Source: Methylopila henanensis
GTDB lineage: Bacteria > Pseudomonadota > Alphaproteobacteria > Rhizobiales > Methylopilaceae
Reading direction: 5' to 3'
DNA length: 64,000 bases
Assembly: GCF_042681025.1 (NCBI RefSeq)
Contig: NZ_JBHUER010000004.1
Span: 248,001 to 312,000 of the forward strand
The notes below the pieces were generated by a model that was given only the letters and a program-made list of their open reading frames with translations, searched no databases and was not told the origin of the DNA. Of the stretch, positions 42,393 to 51,001 are shown piece after piece. The position numbers and the translations under genes were made by a program. Every line of letters starts with the position of its first letter. Within the stretch, counting starts at the first letter, position 1.

Positions 42393-43271
42393 ATGTTGGA
42401 GCTCGCCCAGGCTCGCGCCTTTCTGGTGGTCGCGGGCGAACTGAACTTCGGCCGCGCGGCGCGACGGCTCAATCTCACCCAGTCCGCGCTCAGCCGGCAG
42501 GTCCAAGCGCTCGAACGCGCGCTCGACGCGCGGCTGTTCGAGCGCACCACCCGCAGCGTGACGCTGACGCCGGCGGGCCACGCCTTCATGGCCGAGGCGC
42601 AGGCGCTGCTGCGGCGCGCCGAGGACGCGATCCAGGCCGTGCGTCGCGCGGCGGGCCGCGGCGCCGGCGCGCTGACCGTCGGGTTCATCGGCGCGACCTG
42701 CTACGGTTACCTGCCGCGGCTGGTCGCGCGGGCGCGGCGGGAGCTGCCGGACGTCGCGCTGACATGGCGGGAGCTCGATTCCGCCGAGCAGGTCGTGGAG
42801 CTCGAATTCGGCCGCATCGACCTCGGGCTCGTCCGGCCGATCCCGGAGACGCGGCGGGTGAGGTCGCGCTGCGTGACGCGCGAGACGCTCGCGCTCGCGA
42901 TCCCCGCCGACCATCCGCTCGCCGCGCGCCGGCGCCCGCCGCTCGGCCTGCTCGCGGGCGCGCCCTTCATCGCCTATGCGCCGGAGGCCCGGCACCTCCA
43001 CGACATCGTCGAGGGAGCGCTGTCGGAGGCGGGCGTCGAGCCGCTTCGCATCCAGCAGATGAAGCACGCCCAGGCGATCCTCGCGCTGGTGAGCGCCGGG
43101 CTCGGCCTCGCGATCGTGCCGAGCGAGGCGCGCAACGCCTGTTTCGACAATGTGGTCTTCCGCCCGCTCGAGCTCGGCGCCGCGCGCGCCGAGCTGCATG
43201 CGGTCTGGAGCGACGACAACCGCAATCCGGCGCTCGGCCCCTTCGCCGCGCTGCTCGACGACGGCGTCTGA
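42393..43271 (+). CDS. LysR-type regulator
   Basis: This 292-residue protein has the LysR helix-turn-helix (FGRAARRLNLTQSALSRQVQ) and effector domain, and is clearly related to the regulator at 37027-37911. It is divergent from the talarate/galactarate dehydratase gene and probably controls it. A 14-base palindrome (CGTCACCGGTGACG, 43307-43320) lies just beyond its end, before the GntR gene. Confidence 0.88.
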   Translation: MLELAQARAFLVVAGELNFGRAARRLNLTQSALSRQVQALERALDARLFERTTRSVTLTPAGHAFMAEAQALLRRAEDAIQAVRRAAGRGAGALTVGFIGATCYGYLPRLVARARRELPDVALTWRELDSAEQVVELEFGRIDLGLVRPIPETRRVRSRCVTRETLALAIPADHPLAARRRPPLGLLAGAPFIAYAPEARHLHDIVEGALSEAGVEPLRIQQMKHAQAILALVSAGLGLAIVPSEARNACFDNVVFRPLELGAARAELHAVWSDDNRNPALGPFAALLDDGV

Positions 43272-43412
43272 ACCGCCCGAGCCCGCGCCAGCGCGGCGCG
43301 TCCGCGCGTCACCGGTGACGGACCCACCGCGGGCCGTTTTCGCAGTCCGCCCGAGTCGCTCGTTCTACCTTCGGCCAGCGGGCCGGCGGATGGCTTGAAG
43401 ACTCGCATGCAG

Positions 43413-43426
43413 ACCTGTATGCAGGT
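43413..43426. promoter_or_regulatory. GntR-type operator overlapping the regulator's start region
   Basis: ACCTG-TATG-CAGGT is an inverted repeat typical in shape of FadR-group GntR operators. It overlaps or directly precedes the start codon of the GntR gene, so binding there would block its own expression. Confidence 0.45.
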
Positions 43427-43430
43427 CGCC

Positions 43431-44168
43431 ATGCAGGATGTTTCGAGCCGCCCCGGCCCCGCCCCGACCCGCTACGAGCAGGCCTACGAGACGCTGCGCG
43501 AGATGATCATCTCGGGGCGCCTGCGCGGCGGCGACGTCATCTCCGAGGTCAAGCTGGCCGAAGAGCTCGCGATCAGCCGCACGCCGGTGCGCGAGGCGGT
43601 GAAGCGGCTGGTGGCGAACGGGCTGGTCGAGAGCACGCCGCGCGGCCTCAGGGTGTTCCGGCCGAAACCCCAGGACGTGGCGGAGGTCTATTTCCTACGC
43701 GCCGCCATCGAGGGCGCGATGATCCGCGCCGCGTGCTCGCGCGTCGCCCCGGACGAGATCGCCGCGCTGCGGAAGATCCACACGAGGACGCTCGAGGCCA
43801 ACGGGCGCGACGACATCGCCTCGCTGGTCGCGCTGAACGGCGAGTTCCATTCGGCGATCGCGGCGGTCGCGGGGAGCGTCAGGGCCGAGAACAGCCTGAT
43901 GGCGCTGGACCCTCTGGTCGCGACCTATCGCCGGCTGTCGCTGCTCGCGCCCGGTCATCGCGCCGCGTCGATCGGCGAGCACGGACGCCTGATCGACCTG
44001 CTAGACGCGCGCGACGGCGACCGCGCCGAGGCGCTGATGCGCGCCCACATCGCGCGCGCCGGCCGCCGCATCACCGACGCGGTGCTTCAGATCGACCCGG
44101 CGGGCGACGACGGCGAAGCCGCGCGTCAGCTCGCCAATCTCGAAAGCCTCGACGAGGACGCGCGCTGA
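43431..44168 (+). CDS. GntR family regulator, FadR/FCD group
   Basis: This 245-residue regulator has a winged helix (ISGRLRGGDVISEVKLAEEL, then ISRTPVREAVKRL) and an all-helical FCD ligand domain with metal-binding histidines expected in NGEFHSAIA and the later helices. Four in-frame starts are possible (43395, 43407, 43419, 43431); the upstream ones would add a repetitive Met-Gln segment that coincides with an operator-like palindrome. I prefer the last ATG. It probably controls the following FAD oxidoreductase and binding-protein genes. Confidence 0.85.
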   Translation: MQDVSSRPGPAPTRYEQAYETLREMIISGRLRGGDVISEVKLAEELAISRTPVREAVKRLVANGLVESTPRGLRVFRPKPQDVAEVYFLRAAIEGAMIRAACSRVAPDEIAALRKIHTRTLEANGRDDIASLVALNGEFHSAIAAVAGSVRAENSLMALDPLVATYRRLSLLAPGHRAASIGEHGRLIDLLDARDGDRAEALMRAHIARAGRRITDAVLQIDPAGDDGEAARQLANLESLDEDAR

Positions 44169-44207
44169 GCGCGCGGCCCAGAAAAGCTGCGCAGGGAGAC
44201 GCGTGAC

Positions 44208-45572
44208 ATGGACAAGATGACTTTCGACGTGGTGGTGGTGGGCGGCGGCGTGACCGGCGTCGCGGCCGGCGTCGCCGCGGCGCGCGCCGGCGCCAAGGCC
44301 GTGGTGCTGGAGCCGAGACCCTTCGTGGGAGGCAACGCCACCACGGGCCTTTGCCTCCACAGCTTCCTCACCCGCGACCGCCGCCAGACCGTGTTCGGCC
44401 TCGCGCAGGAGATGGTCGATCGGCTGAAGACGGTCGGCGCCGCGGTCGGCCACATCCCCTATGACGGCTTCGTCAGCGCGGTCACCCCGGTCGACGGCGA
44501 CTGGTTCCGCATTCTTGCGGCCGAGATGCTGGCCGAGGCCGGCTGTCAGGTGATTTACGGCGCAAGCGTCGTGGGCGTGGAGCGCGACGGCGACGCGATC
44601 GACGCGCTGACCGTCGCCATGAAGGGCGGCCTGCGCCGCGTGGTCGCGAACTCCTACATCGACACCAGCGGCGACGCCGACATCGCGGCCCTCGCAGGCG
44701 CCCCGACCCGGAAGGGCGAGGAGGGCACCGGCAAGATGCAGCCGGTCTCGATGCTGATGCACTTCCACCGCGTCGACACGCGCCTGATCGCGAAGACTCT
44801 CGGCGAGGTCGCGCCGGCGATGGCGGACAAGCCCGGCGAGAGCGAGCCGATACCGGTCTATTTCAACGGCACGTTCAGCGCCTGGAACGACATCATCGCG
44901 GAAGAGAAGATCTTCCCGAACCGCGACCACAAGGTGTTCTTTAACACGGTCTGGCCGGACCGCATCAACGTGAACACCTCCGCGGTGTTCGGCGTCGACG
45001 GCACCGACCCGCTCGCCATGTCGCGCGCCTTCCAGGACCTCACCCGGCAGTGCGTGAAGGCCGGCGAGTTTCTCGTGAAGCACGTTCCCGGCTTCGAGCG
45101 CGGCTACTTCGCGCCGCAGGTCGTCGCCGGCGTCCGTGAGAGCCGCAACATCCTCGGGCGTTACGAGATCACCAAGGAAGACGTGCTCGAGGGAGCCAAG
45201 TTCGACGATACGGTCGGCCAAATCTGCTTCCCCGTGGACATCCACCACCCCGACACCGGCCAGGCCTATTTCGTGGACGTCGGCGGCGACGGCGCGTTCG
45301 ACGTGCCCTATCGCTCGCTGCTGCCGCAGGGGATCGACAATCTGATCGTCGCGGGACGCTGCCTTTCCGCGACCCACTTCGCCCATGGGGCGACGCGCAA
45401 CATGGCGCCCTGCATCGTCACCGGCCAGGCGGCCGGGACCGCGGCGGCGCTCGCCGCGCGCGGCAACGCGCCGGTCGCCCATCTCGACGTCGCGGACCTC
45501 CAGAAGCGGCTTGTCGCGGACGGCGCGTTCCTCGGCGAAACCGAGGAGCCGCGACAGCGCCGAACCGCCTGA
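44208..45572 (+). CDS. FAD-dependent oxidoreductase (FAD_oxidored family)
   Basis: This 454-residue flavoprotein opens with a dinucleotide motif VVVVGGGVTGVAAGVAAARAG and a conserved GGNATTGLCLHSF stretch, and closes with VAGRCLSATHFAHGATRN and MAPCIVTGQAAGTAAALAA, typical of the FAD_oxidored (PF12831) group. The reaction is unknown; its place between a GntR regulator and a TctC-type receptor suggests it oxidises or reduces an imported hydroxy- or keto-acid. A GGGAGA ribosome site precedes the start. Confidence 0.85.
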   Translation: MDKMTFDVVVVGGGVTGVAAGVAAARAGAKAVVLEPRPFVGGNATTGLCLHSFLTRDRRQTVFGLAQEMVDRLKTVGAAVGHIPYDGFVSAVTPVDGDWFRILAAEMLAEAGCQVIYGASVVGVERDGDAIDALTVAMKGGLRRVVANSYIDTSGDADIAALAGAPTRKGEEGTGKMQPVSMLMHFHRVDTRLIAKTLGEVAPAMADKPGESEPIPVYFNGTFSAWNDIIAEEKIFPNRDHKVFFNTVWPDRINVNTSAVFGVDGTDPLAMSRAFQDLTRQCVKAGEFLVKHVPGFERGYFAPQVVAGVRESRNILGRYEITKEDVLEGAKFDDTVGQICFPVDIHHPDTGQAYFVDVGGDGAFDVPYRSLLPQGIDNLIVAGRCLSATHFAHGATRNMAPCIVTGQAAGTAAALAARGNAPVAHLDVADLQKRLVADGAFLGETEEPRQRRTA

Positions 45573-45618
45573 TCCGCGAGCTCAAAAAAACAAGAAGCCG
45601 AACATGGGGAGGACTGAC

Positions 45619-46599
45619 ATGAGGCGTAGAGAGTTTCTCGCGCTTGGGGTCGGCGCGCTTGCGGCGCCGGCCCTTCTGACCAAGGCGCAGGCCGTCCAGC
45701 CGGACTGGCCGACCAAACCGATCCAGATCACCGTTCCGTTCCCTCCGGGGAGCGCCTCCGACATCCTGTCGCGCGCCCTCGGCGCGCCGATGGGCGACAT
45801 GCTCGGTCAGCCGATCGTGGTCGAGAACAAGCCGGGCGCCGGCGGCGCCATCGGCACCGGGGCGGTCGCCGCGGCTCAGGCCGACGGCTACACGCTGCTG
45901 ATGGCGACCGCCGCGCACACCATCACCGCCGTCACGATGAAGAAGCTGGCCTTCGATCCGCGGAAGGACTTCATCCCCGTGATCGAGCTCACCACGATGC
46001 CGCTGGTGCTGGTGGTCCATCCGGACGTCAAGGCGAACTCCGTGCAGGAGCTGGTCGCGCTCGCGAAGCAAAAGCCCGGCGGCGTCAGCTTCGCCTCCTC
46101 CGGGCCGGGCACGACGCACCAGATGGCGAGCGAGCTGCTGAAGCTCACCGCCGGGATCGACATCGTCCACGTGCCCTATCGCGGCAGCGCGCCGGCGCAG
46201 CTCGACCTCACGACCGGCCGGGTCGACATGATGTTCGACAACATCGTGGCCTGCATCGCGAACATCCGCGCCGGCAAGCTGCGGCCGCTCGCCGTCAGCT
46301 CGAAGCAGCGCTCGTCGATCCTGCCGAACGTGCCGACCATGGCGGAATCCGGCTATCCGGATTTCGAGGTCGGCGCCTGGTTCGGGATCATGGTGCGGGC
46401 CGGCACGCCGCAGCCGATCGTCGATCGGATCGCGAAAGTCTCCGGCGACGCCATGCGCATGCCCAAGGTCTCCGACCTCTTCACCAAGGACGGCGCGGTG
46501 GTGACCGCGAAGACCGGGGCCGCGTTCGAGAAGCTGCTCGAGGCGGACTACAGCCGGTGGGAGACGGTCGCCCGGGAAAGCCGAATCCAGATCGAGTGA
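45619..46599 (+). CDS. TctC/Bug-type binding protein, Tat signal
   Basis: This 326-residue receptor has a twin-arginine-like leader (RRREFLALGVGALAAPALL) and Bug-family motifs ITVPFPPGSASDILSRAL, KPGAGGAIGTGAV and VPYRGSAPAQLDL. It follows the FAD oxidoreductase gene and probably binds that enzyme's substrate. Like the receptor at 35901 it has no permease gene of its own. An in-frame ATG five codons upstream exists; GGGGAGGA lies between the two and favours the chosen one. Confidence 0.9.
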   Translation: MRRREFLALGVGALAAPALLTKAQAVQPDWPTKPIQITVPFPPGSASDILSRALGAPMGDMLGQPIVVENKPGAGGAIGTGAVAAAQADGYTLLMATAAHTITAVTMKKLAFDPRKDFIPVIELTTMPLVLVVHPDVKANSVQELVALAKQKPGGVSFASSGPGTTHQMASELLKLTAGIDIVHVPYRGSAPAQLDLTTGRVDMMFDNIVACIANIRAGKLRPLAVSSKQRSSILPNVPTMAESGYPDFEVGAWFGIMVRAGTPQPIVDRIAKVSGDAMRMPKVSDLFTKDGAVVTAKTGAAFEKLLEADYSRWETVARESRIQIE

Positions 46600-46712
46600 C
46601 CGCACGCCCTGACGCGACCGCCGTTCGTGGCGAGGATGGTCGCGCCCGATAAAGGTCTCGGCGTCCGCGCCAGCCTCGTGAGGTCCGGCCGCCCGCTTAG
46701 GTTTTCGGGCAG

Positions 46713-46750
46713 GTTTCCGCCGCGCCGCGTCGACGCGGCGCGGCGGAAAC
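46713..46750. terminator. 38-base perfect palindrome between convergent genes
   Basis: A 19-bp perfect self-complementary sequence (GTTTCCGCCGCGCCGCGTC and its complement, no loop bases) lies between the binding-protein gene and the porin gene. It could terminate both transcripts; neither strand has a U-tract. Such length without a mismatch is unlikely by chance. Confidence 0.5.
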
Positions 46751-46754
46751 GACG

Positions 46755-47558
46755 TCACTTCAGCTTGTTGAGCGAGGTGTCGAACGACAGGCTCACGACA
46801 TAGCGGTCGCCGCACCAGTTGCGGTCGCCCATGTAGCCGAAGCACTGGCTCTTCTTCAGGTTGGTGTCGGAGTAGCGGAAGTCGAGCGTCATGGCCTTGT
46901 AGGTGAGGCCGACGCCCGCGTCCCAGTAGAGATAGTCCTTCACGAAGTTCTTGGTCGTCCACTGTTTGGAGAACGAGCCCGAGACGTAGGCGCCCACCTC
47001 CGGCATGGTGGCGAGCGGCGCGAAGGCGTATTTGGCGAAGCCGGTCGAGTGGACGATCTCGACGCCGCGGTTGATGAAGTCGTCGCCGTAATAGACGTTC
47101 GCGCCGACCGTGAAGGCCTCGGTCACGGCGTATTTCACGATGCCGTAGACCTTGCCGTAGTCGAGCCCGGGCGCCGTGTTGTTCTCGCTCGAGAAGTTCA
47201 CCCAGACATAACCGACGTCGAGGGTGACCGGGCCGAAGCTGTGGCGGACGCCGCCGTAATAGTCGATCTCGGCCGCCGGATCGGTGCCGCCGAAATTGAC
47301 GTTCGAGGCCCACACGCCGGCATAGACCCAGTCGAACGCCTGGAGTTCGACGTAGCCCTGGATGGCGGGATCGCCGGACGTCTGCGTGATGCCGCGCAGC
47401 ACCCATTCGGACGCGCCCTTGACGCCGAAGGCGACGTCGAACGAGGCGGTGGTTGCGTCGATCACCTCCGGCATGTCGGCGGCGTTCGCCGCCACAGGTC
47501 CGAATGAGGCGGCCGCGAAGGTTCCGGCCGCGACGGCCAGTGTTCTGAGAGCGGACAT
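46755..47558 (-). CDS. TorF-family outer-membrane porin, likely amide porin
   Basis: This 267-residue protein has a signal peptide (LAVAAGTFAAASFGPVAANA) and alternating beta strands of the TorF putative porin family (FDVAFGVKGASEWVLRGITQ, VYAGVWASNVNFG, YYGGVRHSFGPVTLDVGYVW). A FmdC-like role, letting short amides or urea cross the outer membrane, is inferred from its place after fmdA and fmdB. I chose the ATG preceded by GGGGAA; an earlier in-frame ATG at 47597 lies inside a stem-loop and lacks a ribosome site. Confidence 0.8.
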   Translation of the reverse strand: MSALRTLAVAAGTFAAASFGPVAANAADMPEVIDATTASFDVAFGVKGASEWVLRGITQTSGDPAIQGYVELQAFDWVYAGVWASNVNFGGTDPAAEIDYYGGVRHSFGPVTLDVGYVWVNFSSENNTAPGLDYGKVYGIVKYAVTEAFTVGANVYYGDDFINRGVEIVHSTGFAKYAFAPLATMPEVGAYVSGSFSKQWTTKNFVKDYLYWDAGVGLTYKAMTLDFRYSDTNLKKSQCFGYMGDRNWCGDRYVVSLSFDTSLNKLK

Positions 47559-47573
47559 TGCAGTTTTCCCCGG

Positions 47574-47613
47574 TGAATCAGATGTCTTATTAGACATGAT
47601 TTCTGCTGATTCA
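47574..47613 (-). promoter_or_regulatory. nested stem-loop in the porin mRNA leader
   Basis: An outer 8-bp inverted repeat (TGAATCAG 47574-47581 / CTGATTCA 47606-47613) encloses an inner 6-bp hairpin ATGTCT-TATT-AGACAT (47582-47597). In the porin transcript this structure ends just before the GGGGAA ribosome site. The region is much richer in A and T than its surroundings. Confidence 0.45.
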
Positions 47614-47766
47614 TAAATATAAAGAGGAAATCTGTTTAGAAAAATATCAGCTTATTGCAGAATTGCAACAGTGATGTCGTATTGATCATCTAAACTATAT
47701 TGGCGCGTGAATTTTAAATTCAGGCCTCGATACCTGATGAAACGCTGCGCATAGCGCCTCTTTCTC

Positions 47767-48093
47767 TTAGTGGGAGATCATCCATGGCCGCGCCGACGGA
47801 AAACTCTTCATCGCGGCCGCCTTTTCGGCGGGCGCCTTGAGCTTACGACCGGAGCAGCAGCCGCAGCCGGGTCCGTGCTGTTTCGAGCTCTTCGGCGCGT
47901 TTGCGGAGCGCTCGTTGGTGGCGGCGGCGATCCGGCGCGCCGGGTCCATGCCGGCGAGGGCCGGCGCGGTGAGCAGCGCCCGCGGCGCGTCGCCGCCGCA
48001 GAGCGGACAGGCGTGCGGGTCCTGGAAGGCCGCCATCGGGCGCAGCGCCGTGAAGGGTCCGCAGTCGTCGCAGGCGTAGTCGTAGACGGGCAT
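47767..48093 (-). CDS. fmdB: FmdB-type zinc ribbon protein
   Basis: This 108-residue protein has the FmdB-type zinc ribbon at its N-terminus (MPVYDYACDDCGPF, then CPLCGG), giving two CxxC knuckles, and a short GCGCC cluster later. FmdB of Methylophilus was described as a regulator of formamidase; members are widespread and their mode of action is not settled. It follows fmdA on the same strand, with a REP pair between them. Confidence 0.82.
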   Translation of the reverse strand: MPVYDYACDDCGPFTALRPMAAFQDPHACPLCGGDAPRALLTAPALAGMDPARRIAAATNERSANAPKSSKQHGPGCGCCSGRKLKAPAEKAAAMKSFPSARPWMISH

Positions 48094-48134
48094 GTTCTGA
48101 ACTCCATGGCGGAACAAGCGCCGATAGGTCCGCC

Positions 48135-48239
48135 GTCATCCCGGCCGAGCGGAGCGAGAGCCGGGACCGTCGTCGGAAAGAGGCGTTCTTTCCGGATGAC
48201 GATCCCGGCTCGGCGGCTTCGCCGCCGTCCGGGATGACG
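48135..48239. repeat. pair of REP-like palindromes
   Basis: Two inverted repeats flank a small hairpin. The first starts GTCATCCCGGCC and returns as GAGAGCCGGGAC (48135-48166). The central hairpin is GGAAAGA / TCTTTCC (48175-48193). The second starts ATCCCGGCTCGGCGGC and ends GTCCGGGATGAC (48202-48239). They lie between fmdB and fmdA and resemble elements at 53126-53314. Confidence 0.7.
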
Positions 48240-48256
48240 CGTGGTTTCGCGGTCTC

Positions 48257-49486
48257 TCAGAGGTCCGGCGCGAGCGGCATGTCGATCGAGCCGTCCAGGA
48301 ACTTGGTCGGCCCCGCCGCGCTCGGATTGATGTCGAACTCGAAGATCTTGGTCGGCAGCCACAGCGTCGCGCAGGCGTTCGGGATGTCGACGACGCCCGA
48401 GATGTGGCCCTGCACAGGCGCCGTGCCGAGGATCGAATAGGCCTGGGCGCCCGAGTAGCCGAACTTCTTGAGATACTCGATCGCGTTCAGGCAGGCCTGC
48501 CGGTAGGCGACATGGACGTCGAGGTAATGCTGCTGGCCGGCCTCGTCGACCGAGATGCCCTCGAAGATCAGGTAGTCGTCATACTTCGGCGTGATCACCG
48601 ACGGCTTGAAGATCGGGTTCTTGATCCCGTATTTCGACATGCCGTCCTTGATCACGTCGACCTTGAGATGCAGCCAGCCGGCCATCTCGATCGCGCCGCA
48701 GAAGGTGATCTCACCGTCGCCCTGGCTGAAGTGCAGGTCGCCCATGGAGAGGCCGCCGCCCGGCACGTAGACCGGGAAATAGACCTTCGAGCCGCGCGAC
48801 AGGTCCTTGATGTCGCAATTGCCGCCGTGCTCGCGCGGCGGGACCGTGCGGGCGGCCTCGGCGGCGGCCTTGTCGCGGCCCTCGCCCGAGAGCCGGCCCA
48901 TATGCGCGGTCGGCGCGAACGGCACGGTGCCGACCGGCGGCACGCGGTCCTTGTGGGCCTCGACGAAGGGGATCTCGCGGTCGTTCCAGGTCTTCAACAG
49001 CTTCGGGTCCGGCAGGCAGCCGATCAGGCCCGGATGGATCAGGCCGGGAAAACGCACGCCGGGAATGTGGCGGGACTTGGTGAACATGCCCTCGAAGTCC
49101 CAGATCGATTTCTGGGCCGAGGGGAAGTGCTCGGTCAGGAAGCCGCCGCCGTTGTTCTTCGAGAAAAAGCCGTTGAAGCCCCAGTTGCTGTCCGGCTTGG
49201 CGCCGATGTCGAGAATCTCGACCACCAGCAGGTCGCCGGGCTCGGCGCCCTCGACGCCGATCGGCCCCGACAGGAAGTGCACGATGGTGAGGTCGATGTC
49301 GCGGACGTCGGAGGCGTCGTCGTTGTTCTTGATGAAGCCGCCGGTCCAGTCGTAGGTCTCGATGATGAAGTCGTCGCCGGGTTTGGTCCAGGCCACGATC
49401 GGGATGTCGGGGTGCCAGCGGTTGTGCACCATGTCGTTGTCGTAGGCCGACTGGGTGAGGTCGACCTTGATCAGCGTTTCGGTCAT
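48257..49486 (-). CDS. fmdA: formamidase FmdA
   Basis: This 409-residue cytoplasmic enzyme of the acetamidase/formamidase family hydrolyses formamide to formate and ammonia. The start MTETLIKVDLTQSAYDNDMVHNRW and the GDLHFSQGDGEITFCGAIEM stretch match FmdA closely, as do the length and the lack of a signal peptide. It is downstream of the five transporter genes and upstream of fmdB and a porin gene, the same set of functions as the fmdCDEF/fmdAB locus of Methylophilus. Confidence 0.92.
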   Translation of the reverse strand: MTETLIKVDLTQSAYDNDMVHNRWHPDIPIVAWTKPGDDFIIETYDWTGGFIKNNDDASDVRDIDLTIVHFLSGPIGVEGAEPGDLLVVEILDIGAKPDSNWGFNGFFSKNNGGGFLTEHFPSAQKSIWDFEGMFTKSRHIPGVRFPGLIHPGLIGCLPDPKLLKTWNDREIPFVEAHKDRVPPVGTVPFAPTAHMGRLSGEGRDKAAAEAARTVPPREHGGNCDIKDLSRGSKVYFPVYVPGGGLSMGDLHFSQGDGEITFCGAIEMAGWLHLKVDVIKDGMSKYGIKNPIFKPSVITPKYDDYLIFEGISVDEAGQQHYLDVHVAYRQACLNAIEYLKKFGYSGAQAYSILGTAPVQGHISGVVDIPNACATLWLPTKIFEFDINPSAAGPTKFLDGSIDMPLAPDL

Positions 49487-49535
49487 CTGACGGCTCCCTT
49501 CGAGTTTGTCGCGGCGTGAAAGCAGAGCCCGTCCG

Positions 49536-50225
49536 TCAAACGGACAGGTACTTGGAGACCTTGGCCTCATCGACCGCGGCTCTCGGCTCGTCGTGGACGA
49601 TCTCGCCGTTCTCGACGACCAGGACCCGGTCGGCGACGTCGAGCGCGAAGCTCAGCACCTGCTCGGAGACGACGATCGACAGGCCGCGCTCGTCGCGGAT
49701 GCGGCGAAGCGTGCGCGCCATCTCCCGGATGATGGACGGCTGGATGCCTTCGGTCGGCTCGTCCAGCAGCAGCACCTTGGGCTTGGTGGCGAGCGCGCGG
49801 GCGATGGCGAGCTGCTGCTGTTGGCCGCCGGAGAGGTTGCCGGCGCGCCGCCCTTTCATCTCAAGCAGAACGGGAAAGAGCTCGTAGATGTCGCCCGGCA
49901 CGCTGCGGTCGCCGGAGGCGGTAAGCCCAGTCTCGATGTTCTCCCTCACCGTCATGGTGGAGAACACCATTCGCCCCTGCGGCACGTAGGCGACGCCCTT
50001 GCGCACGCGCTGGTGGCTCTTGAGCGCGCCGATGTCCTCGCCGCCGAGCCGGATCGCGCCGGCGGTCGAGGGCAGGATGCCCATCATCGCCTTCATCAGC
50101 GTGGTCTTGCCCATGCCGTTCCGGCCCATGATCGCGACGATCTCGTTGGCCGCGACCTTGAAGTTCATCCCGTGCAGGACTTCCGATTGGCCGTAGGCGA
50201 CGTGCAGGTTCTCGACGTCCAGCAT
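49536..50225 (-). CDS. urtE: urea/amide ABC transporter ATPase, UrtE type
   Basis: This 229-residue ABC ATPase has Walker A GRNGMGKTT, signature LSGGQQQQLAIARAL and Walker B VLLLDEPTEGIQPS, the last being typical of UrtE. It pairs with UrtD to energise import through UrtBC. It lies 10 bases after urtD and about 50 bases before fmdA. Confidence 0.92.
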   Translation of the reverse strand: MLDVENLHVAYGQSEVLHGMNFKVAANEIVAIMGRNGMGKTTLMKAMMGILPSTAGAIRLGGEDIGALKSHQRVRKGVAYVPQGRMVFSTMTVRENIETGLTASGDRSVPGDIYELFPVLLEMKGRRAGNLSGGQQQQLAIARALATKPKVLLLDEPTEGIQPSIIREMARTLRRIRDERGLSIVVSEQVLSFALDVADRVLVVENGEIVHDEPRAAVDEAKVSKYLSV

Positions 50226-50235
50226 CGTCCGCTCC

Positions 50236-50991
50236 TCAATGCCCGAGATAGACTTCGACGACCTTGGGGTCGGACTTCACCTTCTCCATCGAGCCCTCCG
50301 ACAGGATCCTGCCCTGGTGGAGCACGGTGACCTTGTGGGCGATGTCCTCGACGAACTTCATGTCGTGCTCGATCACGAGCACCGAGCGGTTCTTGATGAT
50401 GGTGTTGAGCAGCTCGGCGGTCTTGATCCGCTCGCTCACGCTCATGCCGGCGACCGGCTCGTCGAGCATCAGAAGCTCGGGGTCCTGGATCAGCAGCATG
50501 CCGATCTCGAGCCACTGCTTCTGGCCGTGGCTGAGGAAGGCTGCGCGCTCGTGCAGCTTGTCCTTGAGGAAGATGATCTCCGCGACCTCGTCGACGCGGT
50601 CCCGCACCGCCTGGTCGCGCTTGAAGGTCAGCGCGCCCCAGACCGAACGACCCTTCGGGTACGAGATCTCCAGGTTCTCGAAGATCGTCAGGTCGTCGTA
50701 GATCGACGGCGTCTGGAACTTGCGGCCGACGCCGGCGAGCACGATCTGGCTCTCGCTCATCCGGGTCAGTTCCGAGCCGCGGAAGCGGATCGAGCCGCCG
50801 GTGGCCCTGGTCTTTCCGCAGATCAGGTCGAGAACCGTGGTCTTGCCGGCGCCGTTCGGGCCGATGATGACGCGGATCTCGTTCTCGTCGACGTAGAAGG
50901 AGAGGTCGTTGACCGCCTTGAATCCGTCGAAGGAGACGGTGAGCCCTTCAACCGAGAGCAGGTAGTCCTTGGGCTGCGAGCCGATCACCAT
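50236..50991 (-). CDS. urtD: urea/amide ABC transporter ATPase, UrtD type
   Basis: This 251-residue ATPase has Walker A GPNGAGKTT, signature region LSHGQKQWLEIGMLL and Walker B LLMLDEPVAGMSVSE, all of the UrtD/LivG branch. It follows urtC after 10 bases. Confidence 0.92.
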   Translation of the reverse strand: MVIGSQPKDYLLSVEGLTVSFDGFKAVNDLSFYVDENEIRVIIGPNGAGKTTVLDLICGKTRATGGSIRFRGSELTRMSESQIVLAGVGRKFQTPSIYDDLTIFENLEISYPKGRSVWGALTFKRDQAVRDRVDEVAEIIFLKDKLHERAAFLSHGQKQWLEIGMLLIQDPELLMLDEPVAGMSVSERIKTAELLNTIIKNRSVLVIEHDMKFVEDIAHKVTVLHQGRILSEGSMEKVKSDPKVVEVYLGH

Positions 50992-51001
50992 GGCGGCCTC
51001 C

